Numbered from the stretch's first letter, positions 7,668-16,655 are shown. The stretch is DNA of 64,000 nt from Saccharomonospora cyanea NA-134 (GCF_000244975.1 NZ_CM001440.1:4572325-4636324), one strand, 5' to 3'. Made by a program: numbers and translations. Notes: generated by a model from the letters alone, not told the origin.

Positions 7668-7982
7668 TCAGAATACCGGTGTCGCCGCTTGTATTTCCCT
7701 CACCCCTTCTTCCAGCGTCAGTGACGGCAGGATTCGCACGGCATTCCAGTGGACGAGTCGGGCTTCCACAAGAAAACGATCGACGTTCTCCGATTTTTCG
7801 GCACCCACGATGACAACGATCGTGTGCTCTCTATTGATGAACAGGCCCGACACGAATTTGACACCGGATTTCTCGACAATGCTTGGGGTTTCCGGCACGA
7901 TCTTCAACATCAGATCTCTCGTCTTCGAGTTACTTGTCGGGCACGAATCTGGCGTATGGTTTGCCAGTAAGACAAAATACAT
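7668..7982 (-). CDS. Small conserved hypothetical protein (DUF3303/GYD-like)
   Basis: A 104-residue product beginning MYFVLLANHTPDSCPTSNSK, with AAGGAG six bases before the ATG, which decides this start over an upstream frame extension. The body (VEKSGVKFVSGLFINREHT, IVVIVGAEKSENVDRFLVEA, WNAVRILPSLTLEEGVREI) has the ferredoxin-like alternation of strands and helices seen in small DUF3303/GYD-type stress-responsive proteins. No catalytic residues are evident. Its neighbours give no functional clue. Confidence 0.65.
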   Translation of the reverse strand: MYFVLLANHTPDSCPTSNSKTRDLMLKIVPETPSIVEKSGVKFVSGLFINREHTIVVIVGAEKSENVDRFLVEARLVHWNAVRILPSLTLEEGVREIQAATPVF

Positions 7983-8243
7983 CTGAAACTCCTTGCGCAT
8001 GAGAGGTATTCGGAGGCCCTCTTCGGAGACCTCAGCAGTTCCGACACCGCACCCGCAGCGTCCGCTAATTACCGCTCCGAGCTCACGACATCGCCCATAC
8101 AAGGGTGACGATAGGGACGAAAGACCTATATGGATTGAAGACTGTTACTGAATTTCTGGTCGGCCAGGTTTGTTCGAGATGCTATTGACCGAATGCCTAC
8201 CGGCGCTCGGTGACCATCGCCCGCTAGCCTGATGATCTGTCGG

Positions 8244-8270
8244 AACCTTGCTTCCTAGCGAGGCAAGGTT
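8244..8270. other. 8-bp inverted repeat in gene-free stretch
   Basis: AACCTTGC (8244-8251) and GCAAGGTT (8263-8270) are perfect inverted arms with an 11-nt spacer. No U-tract follows. It lies in a 772-bp stretch (7983-8754) that otherwise holds the second dispersed repeat copy and no convincing gene. Confidence 0.35.
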
Positions 8271-8430
8271 GCGACGATGGTGACCACGACGCAGCCATGC
8301 GTGAGGATCCTGACACCCGGAAAACACGAAACATCAACAGCGCGCCATACAGAGTAAAGGCCGGTTCTTCGGCTATCCGGAAACTGGTCAGCTGAAGCTA
8401 CGGAAAGTTATTACTCGGCAGAGAGCTTCA

Positions 8431-8520
8431 GGGGCAGCCCCGCCGGGCCGCCTGCCCTGCTGTTCGTGGGTCCGCGCCAATGGGCCGCCGGGCGTGCGGC
8501 TGACGCCGGTCCCAGCGTCC
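8431..8520. repeat. Dispersed repeat, copy 2
   Basis: Second copy of the GC-rich repeat at 3458-3546, in the same orientation, with a one-base indel and scattered transitions. It lies upstream of the membrane-protein gene, outside the integrative element. Neither copy encodes an obvious protein in a consistent frame. Confidence 0.65.
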
Positions 8521-8754
8521 GGCTCCAGGAGGATGGCGCAGTCGAGCACGAGGTGGCCGAGTTCGGGTGCTGGACGGTGACGGTGGTGGAGCGCCTTGGC
8601 CCGAGTGGCGTCGGCCGTCTCACCGATATCAACGCGGCGGGCCAGCCGGAAGCGTCGACTTCGCCGCGTTCTCAGGAGCACTCCTACTAAAGAGACGCCT
8701 CGTGTATCGATCGAAGGATGTGGATATCGCCACCCGCGATCTAGCGTCCTGGCC

Positions 8755-9567
8755 ATGACGCGATCGAACACCACCACCGGATCAGCCGGCCGGCGGAAAA
8801 CGCCCTCGCTGGTCCACCACAATGCCTGGTTTCCAGGCCGGGTCATCGGAGGCACGGCGCTGGTATTAGGTCCCGTTGTGTGGTTGGCGGGGCTGATTCT
8901 GCGCTATCTCGCGCTGAGCTCGGCACCCTTCACTGCCGAGCAGTTGGACTGGTTTGCCAGGCAGCCGTTCGCGGCTCCGTCACAACTGGCCGTCTACCTG
9001 GAGAATTCCGCATTGACCACGGCCGGCTACGGGTGTTTCGCCGCCGGCGCTATCCTGCTGTGCCCTGCGATCATCACACTCGCCCAGATCGTCGCGGCGA
9101 AGTCCCCGAAGGTCGCCTTCGTGGGCGGCACCCTGATCGTCGTGGGCCTCTTCTCGCGCCTGTACTGGGCGGGCGTGGACCACACCGCCTTCGAACTGAT
9201 CGGTTCACTCGGGCTTGACCAGGTCACCAAGACCGTGATGGACACGTACGTGGACATCTCCTACGGACCGTGGCGCGTTCCCATCACGGCAGCTTTCGGC
9301 CTTTACATCGGCACACTCGTGCTGGCCGTCGGGGCCTACCGGTCAGCGACGTTCGGCACTGGGCGTCTTCTGCTGTTCCTCCTGTCCGGAACACTGTGGA
9401 CCGGCGTGCTCAAGGAGAGCACCGTCTTCAGCATCGTCTCGGCCGCTGCCCTGTGCCTGGTATTCGTGCCACTGGGCATCCGAGTACTGCGCAACGCCGT
9501 GCCCGAGTTGCGGGTCGAGAGCCTGCCCGCCTCCGACCGTGCCCCTTTGACGGTTGTGAGCTGGTAA
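8755..9567 (+). CDS. Integral membrane protein of unknown function
   Basis: A 270-residue protein, with start chosen at ATG 8755 (MTRSNTTTGSAGRRK); the frame is open further upstream but that part runs through the dispersed-repeat region. After a 25-residue cytoplasmic tail there are about six hydrophobic segments (VIGGTALVLGPVVWLAGLIL, CFAAGAILLCPAIITLAQIV, VAFVGGTLIVVGLFSRLYWA, AAFGLYIGTLVLAVGAY and two near the C-terminus). It ends 32 bases before the sensor kinase gene and may form an operon with it, possibly as a sensed or regulated partner. No known domain is recognised. Confidence 0.65.
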   Translation: MTRSNTTTGSAGRRKTPSLVHHNAWFPGRVIGGTALVLGPVVWLAGLILRYLALSSAPFTAEQLDWFARQPFAAPSQLAVYLENSALTTAGYGCFAAGAILLCPAIITLAQIVAAKSPKVAFVGGTLIVVGLFSRLYWAGVDHTAFELIGSLGLDQVTKTVMDTYVDISYGPWRVPITAAFGLYIGTLVLAVGAYRSATFGTGRLLLFLLSGTLWTGVLKESTVFSIVSAAALCLVFVPLGIRVLRNAVPELRVESLPASDRAPLTVVSW

Positions 9568-9599
9568 CACACCGTTTCGAGTGCCGGACGCCGCCACCT

Positions 9600-10745
9600 A
9601 TGCTCGCCTTTGTGGGTCACACATCGTCACGGATGCGGTCCATACGTGACCGATGGTGGCTTTCCGTGGTCGCTTTCGCCAGTGCTTTCTTCCCAGCGGC
9701 CCTCCCGGGCTCGGTGCTATACAGCGCCGAGCTGCCAGGCCTCGCGTCGGTACCCGGTTATGTCCAAGCCACCGTGGTCGGGTTACTGGCCGGGGCCGCG
9801 ATCCGGACGACGCCGGAGCGACGGTGGCCACTACTGCTGTTGACGGCCGTGGACTGCGTGATCCGGTCGCCAGGTCTCCTGGTCGCCGTGACGTCGTACG
9901 TTGCGGCGACCACCTACCGCCGCCCCCGCCATCTGGTGATCTACACGGCGGCTGCGAGCCTGCTGGCGGTGCTGCCGCGACCCGGCACGGACGTCGCCTC
10001 CTCGCTCGGCAGCGCACCGCTGTTCGTCTGGCTTCCGCTGATGATCGGCCTGTGGACGGCGGCCCGAGGCCAGGTGGTGGCCGGGCTGCGCGAACGCGCC
10101 GAACGGCTGGAACGGGAGCAAGCCGCCCGTGCCGAGCAGGCCCGTGCACACGAACGCGCGCGCATCGCGCGGGACATGCACGACGTGATCGCCCATCGGG
10201 TCTCGCTGATGGTTCTGCGCGCCGGAGCGTTGGAGATCAACGCAACCGACGACAAGACCGCGGCGGAGGCGGAGCTCATCCGCACGACGGGCAAGGAGGC
10301 GCTCACCCAGCTCAGAGCAGTTCTCGGGGTACTCGACGAGGCGGACCAGGAGGTTCTGCGGCCGCAGCCGGTGCTTGCCGATCTCGACTGGTTGCTCGAC
10401 CAATCGAGATCGGTCGGCGTTGCCGTGGAACGGCGTGACGAGGGTACGGCCGGCGAGTTGCCCGTCATGGTGCAGCACACCGCCTACCGGGTGGTCCAGG
10501 AGGCACTGACCAACGTCCACAAGTACGCGAACACCGCCACCGCACAGGTAGTGCTGCGGTACCTCCCCTCGGCGCTGGACGTCACGGTCAGGAACACGGC
10601 ACCGTCCGACCGTGCCCCGGTGATGTCGGGCGGGGGGCTCGGTCTGGTCGGGCTGAGGGAGCGCGTCGAAGTCCTGGGCGGCACGTTCGTCGCCCGACCG
10701 GAACCGGACGGCGGTTTCATCGTGTCTGCGACGCTTCCGACATGA
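9600..10745 (+). CDS. Two-component sensor histidine kinase (HisKA_3/NarL-type)
   Basis: A 381-residue kinase. The first 160 residues hold four or more membrane segments. The dimerisation domain carries the phospho-accepting histidine in ERARIARDMHDVIAHRVSLM, and the ATPase domain has VVQEALTNVHKYANTATAQV (N box) and GGLGLVGLRERVEVLGG (G boxes). The start is uncertain: ATG 9600, or ATG 9633 eleven codons later (MRSIRDRWW). The stop overlaps the ATG of the response regulator (ATGA), so the two are translationally coupled and almost certainly form a cognate pair. The signal is unknown. Confidence 0.88.
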   Translation: MLAFVGHTSSRMRSIRDRWWLSVVAFASAFFPAALPGSVLYSAELPGLASVPGYVQATVVGLLAGAAIRTTPERRWPLLLLTAVDCVIRSPGLLVAVTSYVAATTYRRPRHLVIYTAAASLLAVLPRPGTDVASSLGSAPLFVWLPLMIGLWTAARGQVVAGLRERAERLEREQAARAEQARAHERARIARDMHDVIAHRVSLMVLRAGALEINATDDKTAAEAELIRTTGKEALTQLRAVLGVLDEADQEVLRPQPVLADLDWLLDQSRSVGVAVERRDEGTAGELPVMVQHTAYRVVQEALTNVHKYANTATAQVVLRYLPSALDVTVRNTAPSDRAPVMSGGGLGLVGLRERVEVLGGTFVARPEPDGGFIVSATLPT

Positions 10746-11383
10746 TCCGAGTGCTCATCGTCGACGACGAAGCCCTGGTGCGGACCGGATTGCGCATGAT
10801 CCTGGAGGCCGTCGACGACATCGAGGTGGTCGCCGAGGCGGACAACGGGGCGGAGGCCATCACCGCCGTCGCCCGCCATCGGCCGCATGTCGTGCTCATG
10901 GACGTGCGGATGCCACGCATGGACGGGGTGACCGCGCTCCGGGAGATCAACCGGTACGAGAACCCACCGAAGGTGGTCATGCTGACCACCTTCGACCGCG
11001 ACGAGTACGTCCACAGTGCACTGCGTGCCAAGGCTGTGGGTTTCCTCCTGAAGGACACGGCGCCCCGCGATCTGATCACCGCCGTCCGCACGACAGCCGA
11101 TGGCAGCGCCGTACTCGCGCCCACGGTCACCAAGAGGCTGATCGACGCCTTCGCCGGACAGCACTCCCCGGACGCCCCCGCCGCGCGGAAGCGCCTAGCC
11201 GTTCTCACCGCCCGCGAACAGCATGTCGTCCACGCCGTGGCCCGAGGTCTGGCCAACGCCGAGATCGCCCGCGAACTCGACATGAGTGAGACCACCGTCA
11301 AGGCCCACGTCAGTCGCTCACTCGCCAAACTCGGTCTGACGAACAGGGTGCAGCTCGCCCTCCTCGTCCGCGATGCCGGTTAG
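10742..11383 (+). CDS. Response regulator, NarL/FixJ family
   Basis: A 213-residue protein. The receiver domain (1-120) has the acidic pair VDDE, the phosphorylated aspartate in VVLMDVRMPRMDG, the threonine in VVMLTTFD and the lysine in LLKDTAP. The C-terminus (about 148-213) is a LuxR-type helix-turn-helix (LTAREQHVVHAVARGLANAE, then IARELDMSETTVKAHVSRSL). It accepts phosphate from the kinase encoded immediately upstream and regulates transcription; targets may include the adjacent membrane protein gene. Confidence 0.93.
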   Translation: MIRVLIVDDEALVRTGLRMILEAVDDIEVVAEADNGAEAITAVARHRPHVVLMDVRMPRMDGVTALREINRYENPPKVVMLTTFDRDEYVHSALRAKAVGFLLKDTAPRDLITAVRTTADGSAVLAPTVTKRLIDAFAGQHSPDAPAARKRLAVLTAREQHVVHAVARGLANAEIARELDMSETTVKAHVSRSLAKLGLTNRVQLALLVRDAG

Positions 11384-11678
11384 ACAGCACTCACGTGTAC
11401 CGCGAAGTGCGCCACGCTCAGAGGTACGGACCATTCAGCCGCGCCTTCGCGACCGCACCTGTCAACCAGGTGCGGTCAGGTCGAAACCGACCTCAAGGAG
11501 CGGAAACCCCTCGGAGCACCGCCGGCCGGCCCAGGTCCCATCCCTTGGTGTTCCCGCCGGGACGCCCAGGCGAGGGCCAGCCCCGAAGGCCACAGGTCAG
11601 TCGTGGGCACATTCGGGGCACACACGAACCACCGAAAACCTTGAGAAAGTCGAAGCCGGCTCGTGCAAGACTGCCCCG
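11384..11678. other. Gene-free stretch with a GGGCAC tandem motif
   Basis: No convincing gene. At 11605-11625 it holds GGGCACATTCGGGGCACACAC, split here as GGGCACATTC and GGGGCACACAC, which matches 17 of 21 bases of a motif near the attachment site (3866-3886). Confidence 0.35.
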
Positions 11679-12260
11679 GTGGACACGACGGAACTGATCT
11701 TGGCGGGATACCTGGCAGCACCGCGGGCTCGCCACGCGGACTGGCAGTCCGACCTCGTCCCCGAACGATTCATCAGTGTCAGCGAATGCCTCACCGGCGT
11801 GGAACACGGACCGCAATTCTGGGCATGGCACACGGACCGAGAAGCCGCCACCCGCTTCCACGGAGCCCTACTCGCGATCGGCCTCACCGGCCGCGACGCC
11901 ACCGACCTGACCGATGATCTGAGAAGAGAGTTCGTTCACGACGTGGGTACGTCGAACCGGAACGAACCGGAGTACCTCGACCTTCTGACACGAGCCACTC
12001 ACGTACCACACGACGGCCTACTCCGAGGCTTCGAAGTCATCGGCATCGAATGGGGGCTGTCAAACGTCCATTCCTGGTTCTGCCACAGCTACGAACCCGA
12101 TGTGGCAGCCGAACTCGCCATCCAGCCGAATCACTGGGGCCTGCTCGACACCTACGGTGAAGCTTCCACAGTTCTGGACTGGATACTGGACCGCCCCACC
12201 GACGAAGCCCCCGAGCCTGCTCACTGGACCGTCGCCGCGCTCATCGAGTGCCCCCGGTAA
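11679..12260 (+). CDS. Hypothetical protein
   Basis: A 193-residue soluble protein starting at GTG (VDTTELILAGYLAAPRARHAD). The frame is open upstream, but the earlier part is proline/arginine-rich low-complexity sequence and looks non-coding. The body is acidic with several tryptophans (HGPQFWAWHTDREAATRFHG, ATHVPHDGLLRGFEVIGIEW, TVLDWILDRPTDEAPEPAHW). No recognised motif, signal peptide or membrane segment. It is probably monocistronic. Confidence 0.6.
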   Translation: MDTTELILAGYLAAPRARHADWQSDLVPERFISVSECLTGVEHGPQFWAWHTDREAATRFHGALLAIGLTGRDATDLTDDLRREFVHDVGTSNRNEPEYLDLLTRATHVPHDGLLRGFEVIGIEWGLSNVHSWFCHSYEPDVAAELAIQPNHWGLLDTYGEASTVLDWILDRPTDEAPEPAHWTVAALIECPR

Positions 12261-12450
12261 ACACGCACACGACAGCACCTGCCAAGGCGATGTTTGCGCC
12301 GTGGCCTGCCACGTGCTCGCCGTGCTCACGTCCAAGGCCATGTGCGGATGGCAGAGGACGACAAACGATGTCGACAGACGGGAGCGGCCCCGCAGGTCGA
12401 TCGCTGTTGCCGTGAGCAGGTCCCGGGTCGGGAGAGAACGGCGAACAAGG

Positions 12451-12825
12451 TCAAGGAGGCTCCGCGTCAAATCCGTACAACGTTCTCAGATGCCTGCGGA
12501 ACTCCCTTGCGTCCTTGGGTGGCAGATGTGCTGCCGCGATCGTCAGAACCCTACGTAGTTCACCGGGCTCTAGAGCACAGCATTCCGGCATACCGCAGCC
12601 ATTGTCGGAATCGGAATCCCAAAGGGAATGCTTCGGGTCGTTGAGAAACCGCCCCCAGAAGCGCAACGCCCAGCCGACGGCGTCGCAACCTAGCCGGGTA
12701 CGTTCGAGTCGGGCCACCACCGCCCGCCCACGAGGCGACAACCCTGGGATCAGGGGAATCCGCTCATATGGTCTGCGCCGACGAGGGAGATCGGCACGGA
12801 CCTGACTTGGCGACCTACGCGCCAT
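12451..12825 (-). CDS. Small hypothetical protein
   Basis: A 124-residue product beginning MARRSPSQVRADLPRRRRPY with GAAAGG four bases before the ATG. It is basic at the N-terminus and helical toward the end (RRVLTIAAAHLPPKDAREFR). Amino-acid balance and the ribosome site favour a real gene, but no family is recognised. A short overlapping upstream frame ending just at its start could be a coupled partner or chance. Confidence 0.45.
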   Translation of the reverse strand: MARRSPSQVRADLPRRRRPYERIPLIPGLSPRGRAVVARLERTRLGCDAVGWALRFWGRFLNDPKHSLWDSDSDNGCGMPECCALEPGELRRVLTIAAAHLPPKDAREFRRHLRTLYGFDAEPP

Positions 12826-13240
12826 CGCCCTTTCGATGTGTCGACATGAAAGGATTCTTGCACTCGCCGATCACCCTGGCAATGCCTGGCCTGCGATACC
12901 GCCAACGACGGCAACTCCCACGCTTCACCCTCGACAGCCAACCATCGATGACTGACACAGACCCGCAGTAGCCATCGGTTGCATTCGCGATTGACTCAGT
13001 TCGTAAGCGATCGTCACAGACCTCAAGAGCCGACCACAGAGTCGCCGTCATAAACGGGTGTCGGAAGTCGTCGCCTCGCCAGGCCTCGGTTCGACGAGCG
13101 ACCGCAACCAACGCCTTCCAACCGAGTGAGGGCTTGAGCCCACGTCACTGCCAAGTTGGTCCTCGGTGAGCTCAACGTGGACACCGAGCCTTACGGTCCG
13201 GCGTTCGCGTGAGCCGCGGATCGCCTACCGCGTTCCAGCT
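12826..13240. other. Gene-free stretch
   Basis: No gene with convincing start, length and composition was found between the small hypothetical and the IclR gene. A 98-codon minus-strand frame (12815-13111) is possible but has atypical composition. Confidence 0.35.
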
Positions 13241-14020
13241 TCACTGCAGGTTCCGCGCGATCCCCTGCGCGGCGACCTGCAGCGCGGTCAACAGCCGAGT
13301 TCGGGCTCGTTTCAGCGTGGGAACGACGATGCCGAGTGCCGCCACGACGTCGGGGTCGGCGGCGGGTGTGTTGTCGGCGGGGGCAGGACGGGTGACGGGT
13401 ACGGCGATCGAGCAGGCGCCGAGCGTCATCTCGTCCGTGGTGGTGGCGTAGCCGTCGCGACGTACTCCGTCGAGCTGCTGTCGTAGCAACCCGGCGTGGG
13501 TGACCGTGTGGGCGGTGAGCCGTCGCAGCCGCCCGGCAAGCACGCATTCGCGCACCTCCTCCGGGGCGTGCGCGAGGAGCACCTTACCGACGCCGGTCGC
13601 GTGGAGTGGGAGGCGCGAGCCGGTCCGGCTCACCACGGGCACGGACGCGCGCCCCGACAGCCGGTCCAGGTAGAGGACCTCGAATCCGTCGCGCACGGCG
13701 AGATGCACGGTCGCGCGGGTGGCCGCATGGATGTCGCTCAGAAACGGCGACGCGGCGTTCCGTAGCTCCGTCCGTTCCGGTGCCAGCTGCCCGATGTCCC
13801 AGAGCCGCCTGCCGACGGCGTACCTGCCGTCGTCACCACGCACGAGGGCGTCCCCGGCCACCAGCTCGCGCAGCAGCCGGTGGGTCGTCGGCACCGGGAG
13901 GTCGGCCCGCCGCGCCACCTCGGTGACGGTCAACCGGCGGTGGGTGTTGTCGAACGCGTACAGCACGGACAACGCCCGCGAGACCACCGTGGCTCCGGGG
14001 GTGGAGGTTCCGCCGGCCAT
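13241..14020 (-). CDS. IclR-family regulator of the protocatechuate/4-hydroxybenzoate operon
   Basis: A 259-residue protein from ATG 14020, preceded by AAGGATC; a GTG at 14035 is an alternative. The N-terminal winged helix (VVSRALSVLYAFDNTHRRLT, VTEVARRADLPVPTTHRLLR) is followed by the IclR effector domain (TRATVHLAVRDGFEVLYLDR, PLHATGVGKVLLAHAPEEV, GYATTTDEMTLGACSIAVPV). It is divergently transcribed from pcaHGBC-pobA with 61 bp between the starts. PcaR/PobR-type IclR proteins control these pathways and respond to protocatechuate, 4-hydroxybenzoate or beta-ketoadipate; which ligand applies here is unknown. Confidence 0.88.
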   Translation of the reverse strand: MAGGTSTPGATVVSRALSVLYAFDNTHRRLTVTEVARRADLPVPTTHRLLRELVAGDALVRGDDGRYAVGRRLWDIGQLAPERTELRNAASPFLSDIHAATRATVHLAVRDGFEVLYLDRLSGRASVPVVSRTGSRLPLHATGVGKVLLAHAPEEVRECVLAGRLRRLTAHTVTHAGLLRQQLDGVRRDGYATTTDEMTLGACSIAVPVTRPAPADNTPAADPDVVAALGIVVPTLKRARTRLLTALQVAAQGIARNLQ

Positions 14021-14040
14021 CACCGATCCTTCCACTCAGT

Positions 14041-14060
14041 GAAAGAAGTGTGTCGCTTTC
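14041..14060. promoter_or_regulatory. Candidate IclR operator
   Basis: GAAAG (14041-14045) and CTTTC (14056-14060) are inverted arms with a 10-nt spacer, placed in the 61-bp gap between the regulator and pcaH. A second short palindrome, CACTCAGTG, ends just before it. The location and symmetry fit an IclR-type site. Confidence 0.4.
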
Positions 14061-14081
14061 CCGGCGGCCGGGCCACACCAT

Positions 14082-14873
14082 GTGACAGTGACCACCCCAA
14101 CGACCCCTCCAACGGCCACCCCAAGCCTGGAATCCCAGACCTCCATCTCCGGGGAGATCGAGAGGATCCACAGCGAGACCGCTGCCGGACAGCCCCAGCC
14201 GCGCCTGGACTTCCCGCCGTACCGGAGCTCCGTACTGCGGCATCCCACCAAACGACCGCAGCTGGTGGATCCCGAGGAGGTCGAACTGCTGGCGCCGGTG
14301 TTCGGGCACTCCGACGTGGACCCGACGGAGGCGGACCTAACGTTGCATCCGCAGGGCGAGCCCATCGGGGAGCGCCTGGTCGTGACCGGGCGGGTGCTGG
14401 ACGGTGACGGTCGCCCGGTGCGCGGGCAGCTGGTCGAGATCTGGCAGGCCAACGCGGCGGGACGCTACGTGCACAAGCGTGATCAGCATCCGGCGCCGCT
14501 CGACCCGCACTTCCACGGGGCGGGACGGTGCCTGACGGACGACGAGGGGTGGTACCGGTTCACCACGATCAAGCCGGGTCCGTACCCGTGGCGCAACCAT
14601 CACAACGCCTGGCGCCCGGCGCACATCCACTTCTCGCTGTTCGGCCGGGAGTTCACGCAACGGCTGGTGACCCAGATGTACTTCCCGGGCGACCCGCTGT
14701 TCGCGTTCGACCCGATCTACCAGTCGATCACCGACCAGGCCGCCCGCGACCGGCTGGTCGCGTCCTACGACCACGAACTCACCACGCACGAGTGGGCAAC
14801 CGGGTATCGCTGGGACATCGTGTTGACCGGTGCGCACGCCACGCCCTTGGATCAGGAGGCCGACGATGAGTGA
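14082..14873 (+). CDS. pcaH: Protocatechuate 3,4-dioxygenase beta subunit
   Basis: A 263-residue protein starting at GTG 14082. It carries the iron-binding region of intradiol dioxygenases: the first tyrosine in GPYPWRNHHNAWRPAHIHFS, where both HIH histidines are present, and the second tyrosine in VTQMYFPGDPLFAFDPIYQS. PcaH pairs with PcaG to form the non-haem Fe(III) enzyme that cleaves protocatechuate to 3-carboxy-cis,cis-muconate in the cytoplasm. The length is typical. It is first in the pcaHGBC-pobA operon and overlaps pcaG by eight bases. Confidence 0.95.
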   Translation: MTVTTPTTPPTATPSLESQTSISGEIERIHSETAAGQPQPRLDFPPYRSSVLRHPTKRPQLVDPEEVELLAPVFGHSDVDPTEADLTLHPQGEPIGERLVVTGRVLDGDGRPVRGQLVEIWQANAAGRYVHKRDQHPAPLDPHFHGAGRCLTDDEGWYRFTTIKPGPYPWRNHHNAWRPAHIHFSLFGREFTQRLVTQMYFPGDPLFAFDPIYQSITDQAARDRLVASYDHELTTHEWATGYRWDIVLTGAHATPLDQEADDE

Positions 14874-15426
14874 GTTCGTGGAGACGCCGGGCCAGACCGT
14901 CGGCCCGTTCTTCCACTACGCCCTGCCCTACGACGAGGGGCCTCGGCTGGTGCCACCCGGTTTCCCCGGCGCCGTTCGCCTGTCCGGAACCGTGTACGAC
15001 GGGGCGGGTACGCCGGTTCCGGACGCCCTGCTGGAGATCCGGCAGGCCGACGGGTCCGGTCGCGTGCCGCGGGTCGAGGGGTCGCTTCGGCGCAGCGGCG
15101 TGTTCACCGGCTGGGGACGCGCCGCGACCGACGCGGGCGGCCGCTACGCGTTCACCACCGTCGAGCCGGGTGCGACGCGGGAGGGCGCGGCGCCGTACTT
15201 CGCCGTGACCGTGTTCGCCCGTGGCTTGCTCGACCGGCTCTTCACCCGCGTCTACGTTCCCGGGTCGGCCACCGAATCGGACCCGCTGCTGACCTCCCTG
15301 CCAGAGGACCGCCGGAGAACACTGGTCGCGACCCGCGACGACGCGGGGAACCTCGTCCACGACATCCACCTGCAGGGCGAGACCGAGACGGTCTTTCTGA
15401 CCTTTCCCGGGCACGCGCGGCGATGA
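14866..15426 (+). CDS. pcaG: Protocatechuate 3,4-dioxygenase alpha subunit
   Basis: A 186-residue protein from ATG 14866, chosen because AGGAGG lies seven bases upstream inside the end of pcaH. It has the alpha-subunit opening ETPGQTVGPFFHYALPY, LEIRQADGSGRVP, and RLFTRVYVPGSATESDPLL, but not the full set of iron ligands, as expected for the non-catalytic subunit. It completes the dioxygenase with PcaH. Its stop overlaps the pcaB start. Confidence 0.94.
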   Translation: MSEFVETPGQTVGPFFHYALPYDEGPRLVPPGFPGAVRLSGTVYDGAGTPVPDALLEIRQADGSGRVPRVEGSLRRSGVFTGWGRAATDAGGRYAFTTVEPGATREGAAPYFAVTVFARGLLDRLFTRVYVPGSATESDPLLTSLPEDRRRTLVATRDDAGNLVHDIHLQGETETVFLTFPGHARR

Positions 15427-16655
15427 GCGGCCTGCTCACACCCGGGGCGCACCGGGCACACGACCTGGTACGGGATCGGGCTCTGCTCGCCGCGATGTGT
15501 CGGGTCGAGAGCGCCTGGCTGCGTGCTCTCGCCGCGGTCGGAGCTGTCGACGAAGCCGGCGCCGCCCGTGCGGCCACGGCCGTCGAGGCAGCGGATCTCG
15601 ACGTCTCCGCGCTCGGCGCCGAAGCCGAGGCCGCGGGGAACCCGGTGGTTCCGCTGGTGCGGAACCTTCGCGCGGCCGTCGGCGACGAATCGCTGAGCCG
15701 CCTGGTGCACCGCGGCCTGACCAGCCAGGACGTCCTCGACACCGCGCTCGTCCTCGTCGCCCGTGAGGCGGTCGCGCAGGTGGTGGCGGACCTGCGCGCC
15801 ACCGCGGCCGGACTCGCCGGCCTGGCCGCACGCCACCGCGACGACGTGATGCCGGGCCGCACTCTCACGCAGTACGCGGTTCCGGTCACGTTCGGGCTGA
15901 CCGCCGCCCAGTGGCTCACCGGCGTGGTGGACGCGGCGGACGCCGTCGACGACGTGGCCCGGCGACTGCCGGTGCAGTGCGGCGGCGCCGCAGGCACGCT
16001 CGCGCTTGTCGCCGAGCTCACCACCGACCCGGTCGCGGCGGCACGCTCCTTCGCCGACGAGCTCGGCCTGCCCTGGCCCGGACTTCCCTGGCACACCCGG
16101 CGGCGCCCACTGACCGACCTCGGCGACGCCCTCGTCGGGGTGTGCGACGCGCTCGGCGTGATCGGCACCGACGTCGCGCTGCTGGGCAGGCCGGAGATCG
16201 GGGAGGTACGGGAGGGATCGGCGCCCGGCCGGGGCGGTTCCTCGACCATGCCGCACAAACAGAACCCGGTGCTGTCGGTGCTGCTACGCGGTGCCGCCCT
16301 GCAGGCGCCGCCGCTCGGTGCCCAGTTGCACACCGCGGCCGCCCAGGCGGTGGACCAGCGTCCTGACGGTGCCTGGCACGCCGAATGGCCTGCCCTGCGC
16401 CGCCTGCTCGAACTCACCGTCACCGCGGCCTCGCAGGCTGCCGAACTGGTCGGTGGGCTGCGGGTCGACACCACCACGATGCGAGCCCACGCCGAGGGCG
16501 CGGCCGACCAGCTCCTCGCCGAACGCGGCAAGCCCGGCACGCCGGCCGACTACCTCGGGGCCGCGGGTCGTTTCGTCGACCAGGCGCTGGACCGCTATCA
16601 CCGCACCGCGCACGGCAGCGAGAACGACAGCCCTTGCGAACCCACCGAAGCCTGA
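15423..16655 (+). CDS. pcaB: 3-carboxy-cis,cis-muconate cycloisomerase
   Basis: A 410-residue member of the fumarase/aspartase superfamily. The signature loop GRGGSSTMPHKQNPV is intact, and RGLTSQDVLDTALVL corresponds to the second conserved region. PcaB closes 3-carboxymuconate to 4-carboxymuconolactone in the beta-ketoadipate pathway. Bacterial PcaB proteins are usually 350-450 residues, so it is full length. It is translationally coupled to pcaG (ATGA overlap) and followed 42 bases later by pcaC. Confidence 0.94.
   Translation: MSGLLTPGAHRAHDLVRDRALLAAMCRVESAWLRALAAVGAVDEAGAARAATAVEAADLDVSALGAEAEAAGNPVVPLVRNLRAAVGDESLSRLVHRGLTSQDVLDTALVLVAREAVAQVVADLRATAAGLAGLAARHRDDVMPGRTLTQYAVPVTFGLTAAQWLTGVVDAADAVDDVARRLPVQCGGAAGTLALVAELTTDPVAAARSFADELGLPWPGLPWHTRRRPLTDLGDALVGVCDALGVIGTDVALLGRPEIGEVREGSAPGRGGSSTMPHKQNPVLSVLLRGAALQAPPLGAQLHTAAAQAVDQRPDGAWHAEWPALRRLLELTVTAASQAAELVGGLRVDTTTMRAHAEGAADQLLAERGKPGTPADYLGAAGRFVDQALDRYHRTAHGSENDSPCEPTEA

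Noticed and set aside
8388-8855. Minus-strand frames across the dispersed repeat
   Set aside because: The two repeat copies do not preserve a common frame, and there is no ribosome site; treated as repeat DNA.
12815-13111. 98-codon minus-strand frame upstream of the small hypothetical gene
   Set aside because: Composition and start context are poor and it overlaps the start of a better candidate; left out as a gene.
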